From Flabesymbios commensalis (taxonomy: Eukaryota > Annelida > Polychaeta > Terebellida > Flabelligeridae), in assembly GCA_964017125.1 (NCBI GenBank), contig OZ024915.1, positions 74,995,365-75,059,364 of the forward strand: DNA of 64,000 nt, written 5' to 3'. Positions 60,396-64,000 of the stretch are shown here, one piece after another (the first letter of the stretch is position 1; each line of letters opens with the position of its first letter). A program made the translations under genes and the position numbers. Below the pieces are notes generated by a model. That model did not search any database. It was given only the letters and a program-made list of their open reading frames with translations, and had not been told where the DNA came from.

Positions 60396-60654
60396 CTGCC
60401 CAGATCGGAGGCCGTAGCTCTGGCGTAACAGGCGCGTGGCTGTAACCAAACACCGGACCCGGTGCCTTCTTTATAGGACCTGGTGGTCCAGTGTCTGATC
60501 TTAGTGTGCTGACCACGTGGCCGTACCCGCCCCCCGGACCCGCCCCCGGGCCCGCCCTGTCTGACAACCCCGGGATTACGTACACGCCCCCGGCGCCCGG
60601 GATTGATCCCGTCCCCAATAAACAAAATAACCCAGTAAAAAACGAGAAGTTCAT
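60396..60654 (-). CDS. Possible first coding exon of the L1/neuroglian-like gene
   Basis: A GC-rich open stretch of 86 codons starting MNFSFFTGLFCLLGTGS, which resembles a short signal peptide, followed by a Gly/Pro-rich segment ending ELRPPIWA. A donor (GGGCAG|GTATTC, weak) follows and leaves phase 1. This is exactly the phase the 18-nt microexon at 44859-44876 needs, so the join would read ...PPIWA-APQKPVV-RQPPSITKSP. A pyrimidine stretch ending in CAG lies about 18 nt upstream of the ATG, so the exon could also start further upstream. Against it: the Gly/Pro stretch is not typical of L1 N termini, the preceding sequence is 15.5 kb from the next exon, and the GC-rich ORF could belong to another gene. 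Confidence 0.4.
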
Positions 60655-61494
60655 CCAATGAAGGTCTAACCCTGAAAGCTATTAAATATTTATATATAAA
60701 CCATGGAGATCAGAGGGTTATTTTCAATTTGAAAACGTCATAGCTCTCTCCCCTTTATTTGAATACCTATTTTATCGGTCTACGGCCATTATCGGATTAT
60801 GAATAGTTTTCTCTCCTTCAGTGCGGGGATACACTTGAGCCGTCAGAATCTGACGTCTATGGACGCCAGATTCTGACGTCTCAGGTCGATCCCCGCACTG
60901 AAAGGGTTAATGTTGGGCCATAGTCGTAGACAGTGAACCAGCATTGAACCAGAATTGGGTCAATGTCTCAAGTTTTCTAAAATATATTTCCAGCAAACAC
61001 GAGAAGTTGATCTTATGTAGGTTCAATGTTGGGCCAACGTCGTAGACGGTGGGCTAGCATTGCACATACATTGGGCCAATGTCCTTTGTTTGTTGGCAAT
61101 TGCTTACACTAAAGCCTAGCCCCCAAATTTGACTAAAAAAAACGCGCAGGCGCCGATGCCAACACCTCTCCCGGATATTATTTTTAATTCACGTTTTTTA
61201 AACAAAAATATCTCTCGAAAATAAAAATGTACTCTGAAAAGTGGGCAATATAAAAATTAATCAGCATCCGGGGGGGGGGGGGTTGGTGGCGGCGTGAGCG
61301 GACCGTCCCCCCCCCCCCTTAATTTTTGCTATAAATGTGCCTTTGAAGCAGAGCACAGTTATATTATTAACACCTCTATTTTATAGTTCCAAAACCCTCT
61401 ATTCCAGGGGGCAAATAATCAGCATGAACTTTGTAGATAGGCCCTATGCATCAACGACAATAAATAAATATTCTATTCACTTTTTCTTAATTTA

Positions 61495-63100
61495 AATTTA
61501 TAACGGAATTCACATCAACTTTGGTAGATGATTTTCACTGATTTCTCAATTCAATTCTCAACTAAGTTTAATGCAATTTTCCAAGCACTGTATTCCAATC
61601 AGGTGAAAACCATGCAGAACGCTAGAAGGCCCCTCGCTAGAAGGTCATAGCCGAAGCGCGAAGTGGTTTCACCTAACGCTTTCAGTAAGATGATTTGGGA
61701 GTACACAAGTTTTTTATATTCTTAGTTTTGCATATCACACATAACATTCCAGTCACATACATCTAGATGCAGAGACACCACGCAATGTATAGCAATCTGT
61801 CACGTGACATGCTAAGTGCATACTAATGAGGTCATGAATAATGTATGTGTTTCGCTGGTCGTCACACAGGGGTATCGCTAACAGGTAGGTATCACGCCAG
61901 AGGGGTGTCTACACGTGTTACACAATATTCAGGGTGTCAGCTTTAGGGGGGGGGGGGGGAGTGTCTACGTGTTACGCAATATAGAGGGTCTGACTGACTC
62001 AGCTTTAGAGGGGTGTCTACGTGTTACACAATGTAGAGGGTGTGGTTGACTCAGCTTTAGAATGGTGTCTACACGTGTTACACAATATAGAGGGTGTGGT
62101 TGACTCAGCTTTAGAGTGGTGTCTACACGTGTTACACAATGTAGAGGGTGTGGTTGACTCAGCTTTAGAGTGGTGTCTACACGTGTTACACAATATAGAG
62201 GGTGTGGTTGACTCAGCTTTAGAGTGGTGTCTACACGTGTTACACAATATAGAGGGTGAGGTTGACTCAGCTTTAGAGTGGTGTCTACACGTGTTACACA
62301 ATATAGAGGGTGTGGTTGACTCAGCTTTAGAGTGGTGTCTACACGTGTTACACAATATAGAGGGTGTGGTTGACTCAGCTTTAGAGTGGTGTCTACACGT
62401 GTTACACAATATAGAGGGTGTGGTTGACTCAGCTTTAGAGTGGTGTCTACACGTGTTACACAATATAGAGGGTGTGGTTGACTCAGCTTTAGAGTGATGT
62501 CTACGTGTTACGCAATATAGAGGGTGTGGTTGACTCAGCTTTAGAGTGGTGTCTACACGTGTTACACAATGTAGAGGGTCTGACTGACCCAGCTTTAGAG
62601 TGGTGTCTACACGTGTTACACAATATAGAGGGTGTGGTTGACTCAGCTTTAGAGTGGTGTCTACACGTGTTACACAATATAGAGGGTGTGGTTGACTCAG
62701 CTTTAGAGTGGTGTCTACACGTGTTACACAATATAGAGGGTGTGGTTGACTCAGCTTTAGAGTGGTGTCTACACGTGTTACACAATATAGAGGGTGTGGT
62801 TGACTCAGCTTTAGAGTGGTGTCTACACGTGTTACACAATATAGAGGGTCTGACTGACCCAGCTTTAGAGGGATGTCTACGTGTTACGCAATATATAGCT
62901 TTACAGGGGTGTCTCCACGGTTACACAATATAGAGGGTCTGAATGACTAGCTTCAGAGGGGTGTATCTATCCAATTGAGAAAAGTTGTCTACAGCTGTTA
63001 TGATTGGACTAGCAAAAAATTTCAACTTGCAAAATTTCATGGAAATTAGTTGAGAATTGAAGAGAAATCAGTGAAAAAATCTGAGGTGTAGCATATGTAC
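61495..63100. mobile_element. Possible inverted-repeat element hosting the 54-bp minisatellite
   Basis: The left arm (61505-61600) and right arm (63000-63090) are inverted copies: TTTTCACTGATTTCTC and TTCAATTCTCAACTAA on the left match the reverse complement on the right, with further matches to an AGTCCAATCA block. The arms bracket the minisatellite. No transposase is seen, so this is at most a non-autonomous DNA element. Confidence 0.6.
61955..62955. repeat. 54-bp minisatellite, nearly homogeneous
   Basis: About 18 units with TAGAGGGTGTGGTTGACTC, AGCTTTAGAGTGGTG and TCTACACGTGTTACACAA. Internal copies differ at only a few sites; the edge copies are shorter (losing the ACAC step) and more diverged. 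Because 54 is divisible by three, both strands carry open frames of an 18-residue repeat (LHNIEGVVDSALEWCLHV on plus). No start context, splice sites or non-repeat coding flank is seen, so I treat these frames as by-products. Confidence 0.95.
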
Positions 63101-63482
63101 TAAGGCGACATACCCTGTCCACCGTTGTGCTGGCGGACGGTGAGGTAAATACTCGCCCTGAGTAGCCCCCAAACCCCCCTCCCCTCCCCCCCCCATGCAG
63201 TACCGGCCAGTATCTCATTGATATTCAGCTATGTGTCATGTGGCCTGCCAGTACTAAACCTCTACATGTGGAATGAATACATATTATACCAAACCAGGGA
63301 AAATGTCTGGTGTAGCGGAGCAGTTGGCTACACAATTGGAGGAAAATGCTACACAATATTATCTGACTGTGTTGGTGTAGCAGTTTTTGCATGGTGAGAA
63401 GTACCTTGGCACAAGCACGGCCCTGCTAAACTGATACATTTTTTTCGGGATTAAGTTATTCCCTGTAAGCAAGATTGCTGTA

Positions 63483-63925
63483 GCTATTGTCTGTCCGACG
63501 GTGGAGGATGGTCCAAAATGAAAGTTAGTTTTTTGGTATCCAGTCAGTCAATTCACAAGCGATTGTTACGAAATTTTGCATTATTATCTGATCATTTGAC
63601 AACAATCCTGAAAAATTCGCGAAATTCCATTCAGTATTTCAAAAGTTAGACCATTTGACATGTAACGCAATTCTGAGAATAAACCGGAATGGAAGTTAAT
63701 GGGTTTGTACATGTTATAAAGGAGCGTCATAAATAGACATATACTACATGTCAAATGGTCTAACTTTTGAACTATACAATATTTTACAATTTTCAGGATC
63801 GATGCCAAAAGACTAGAAAATAGGGTTCACAAAATTTCATAAAAATCGCTTGAGAATTGACTGACTGGATACCGAAAAGCTAACTTTCCTTTTGGACCAT
63901 CCTCCACCGTTGGACAGACTATAGC
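63483..63925. mobile_element. Palindromic MITE, ~440 bp
   Basis: Terminal arms of ~70 bp: left GCTATTGTCTGTCC, GACGGTGGAGGATGGTCC; the right arm is its reverse complement with about six mismatches. The inner parts are also inverted (AAAAGTTAGACCATTTGACA against TGTCAAATGGTCTAACTTTT), so most of the element can fold on itself. A second copy is at 28203-28551. Confidence 0.88.
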
Positions 63926-64000
63926 ACCAGACTTTGACACAATGCTCATTTAATGCTGGGTCAGCGTGAAAGACGATAGACCTACATTGAAAAAACATTG

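Larger units (their letters stand above)
18461..60654 (-). other. L1/neuroglian-family cell adhesion gene (whole locus)
   Basis: Minus-strand multi-exon gene for a type I membrane adhesion protein of the L1CAM/neuroglian family. The family binds other cells through its Ig domains and anchors spectrin-actin through ankyrin at its cytoplasmic tail. Exons I can place, 5' to 3': 60396-60654 (possible), 44859-44876 (probable microexon), 41708-41813, 39125-39320, 37562-37724, 36373-36501, 34593-34710, 33139-33317, 32444-32584, 31645-31809, 29765-29909, 29009-29211, 19579-19713, 19049-19127 and 18461-18647. All borders follow GT/AG and all phases agree. From the microexon to the stop the coding length is 1964 nt, about 654 residues, roughly half of a usual family member. 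Ig domains 1-4 and 6 are present; Ig5 and the fibronectin type III block are not seen. Family assignment is strong because of the tail. Completeness is uncertain, since divergent exons could be missed by eye. Confidence 0.9.

Noticed and set aside
62017-62933. 18-residue repeat proteins on both strands
   Set aside because: 54-bp units divisible by three give open frames on both strands; there is no start context, splice site or unique coding flank.
61955-62955. Possible CRISPR-like array because of regular 54-bp units
   Set aside because: There are no unique spacers; the whole unit repeats, and the genome is eukaryotic.

Overview
The window looks like nuclear DNA of a marine invertebrate or invertebrate chordate. 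It is AT-rich, has small phase-compatible exons with GT/AG borders, and is crowded with short inverted-repeat transposons, SINE-like units, LINE scraps and minisatellites. The species is not shown directly. Amphioxus is a reasonable guess, because minisatellites spanning exon-intron borders have, to my recollection, been reported there ('mirages'). This remains an inference.

Only one host gene is clear. It is on the minus strand and encodes an L1/neuroglian-family cell-adhesion protein. From N to C terminus I can place: a possible first coding exon (60396-60654); a probable 18-nt microexon (44859-44876); ten exons forming five Ig domains (41708-41813 down to 29009-29211); a transmembrane exon (19579-19713); and two cytoplasmic exons ending in the FIGQY ankyrin-binding motif with stop at 18461-18463. 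All neighbouring exon phases agree. By comparison with fly neuroglian and vertebrate L1, the five Ig domains correspond to Ig1-4 and Ig6. Ig5 and the whole fibronectin type III block are not visible, although 9.3 kb of gap-free sequence lies where the Fn3 exons should be.

The most unusual feature is that six exon borders of this gene have been copied into the neighbouring introns. Three have become long minisatellites: about 28 extra copies of a splice donor at 40.6-41.7 kb, about 22 at 35.1-36.4 kb, and about 11 extra acceptor units at 31.8-32.4 kb. The others are decayed partial exon copies at 27.5-29.0 kb, 36.7 kb and 39.4-39.8 kb. Many copies keep intact GT or AG signals, so the pre-mRNA would carry dozens of decoy splice sites.

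Layout: 0-2 kb, simple repeats around a dispersed repeat; 2-5 kb, short inverted-repeat elements and a SINE; 5.2-6.95 kb, a decayed hAT transposase; 8.5-9.7 kb, a palindromic MITE and an internally deleted LINE; 9.7-18.4 kb, AT-rich sequence with no gene recognised (possibly partly 3' UTR); 18.4-60.7 kb, the L1/neuroglian-like gene with repeat-filled introns; 58.6-59.1 kb, a LINE 3' end beside a 200-base assembly gap; 59.4-60.3 kb, SINE-like repeats; 61.5-63.1 kb, a 54-bp minisatellite between inverted arms; 63.5-64 kb, a long palindromic MITE and an edge-cut short one. Several of the commonest repeat families share TTAA-CCCTT...AAGGG-TTAA ends, suggesting piggyBac-type mobilisation.
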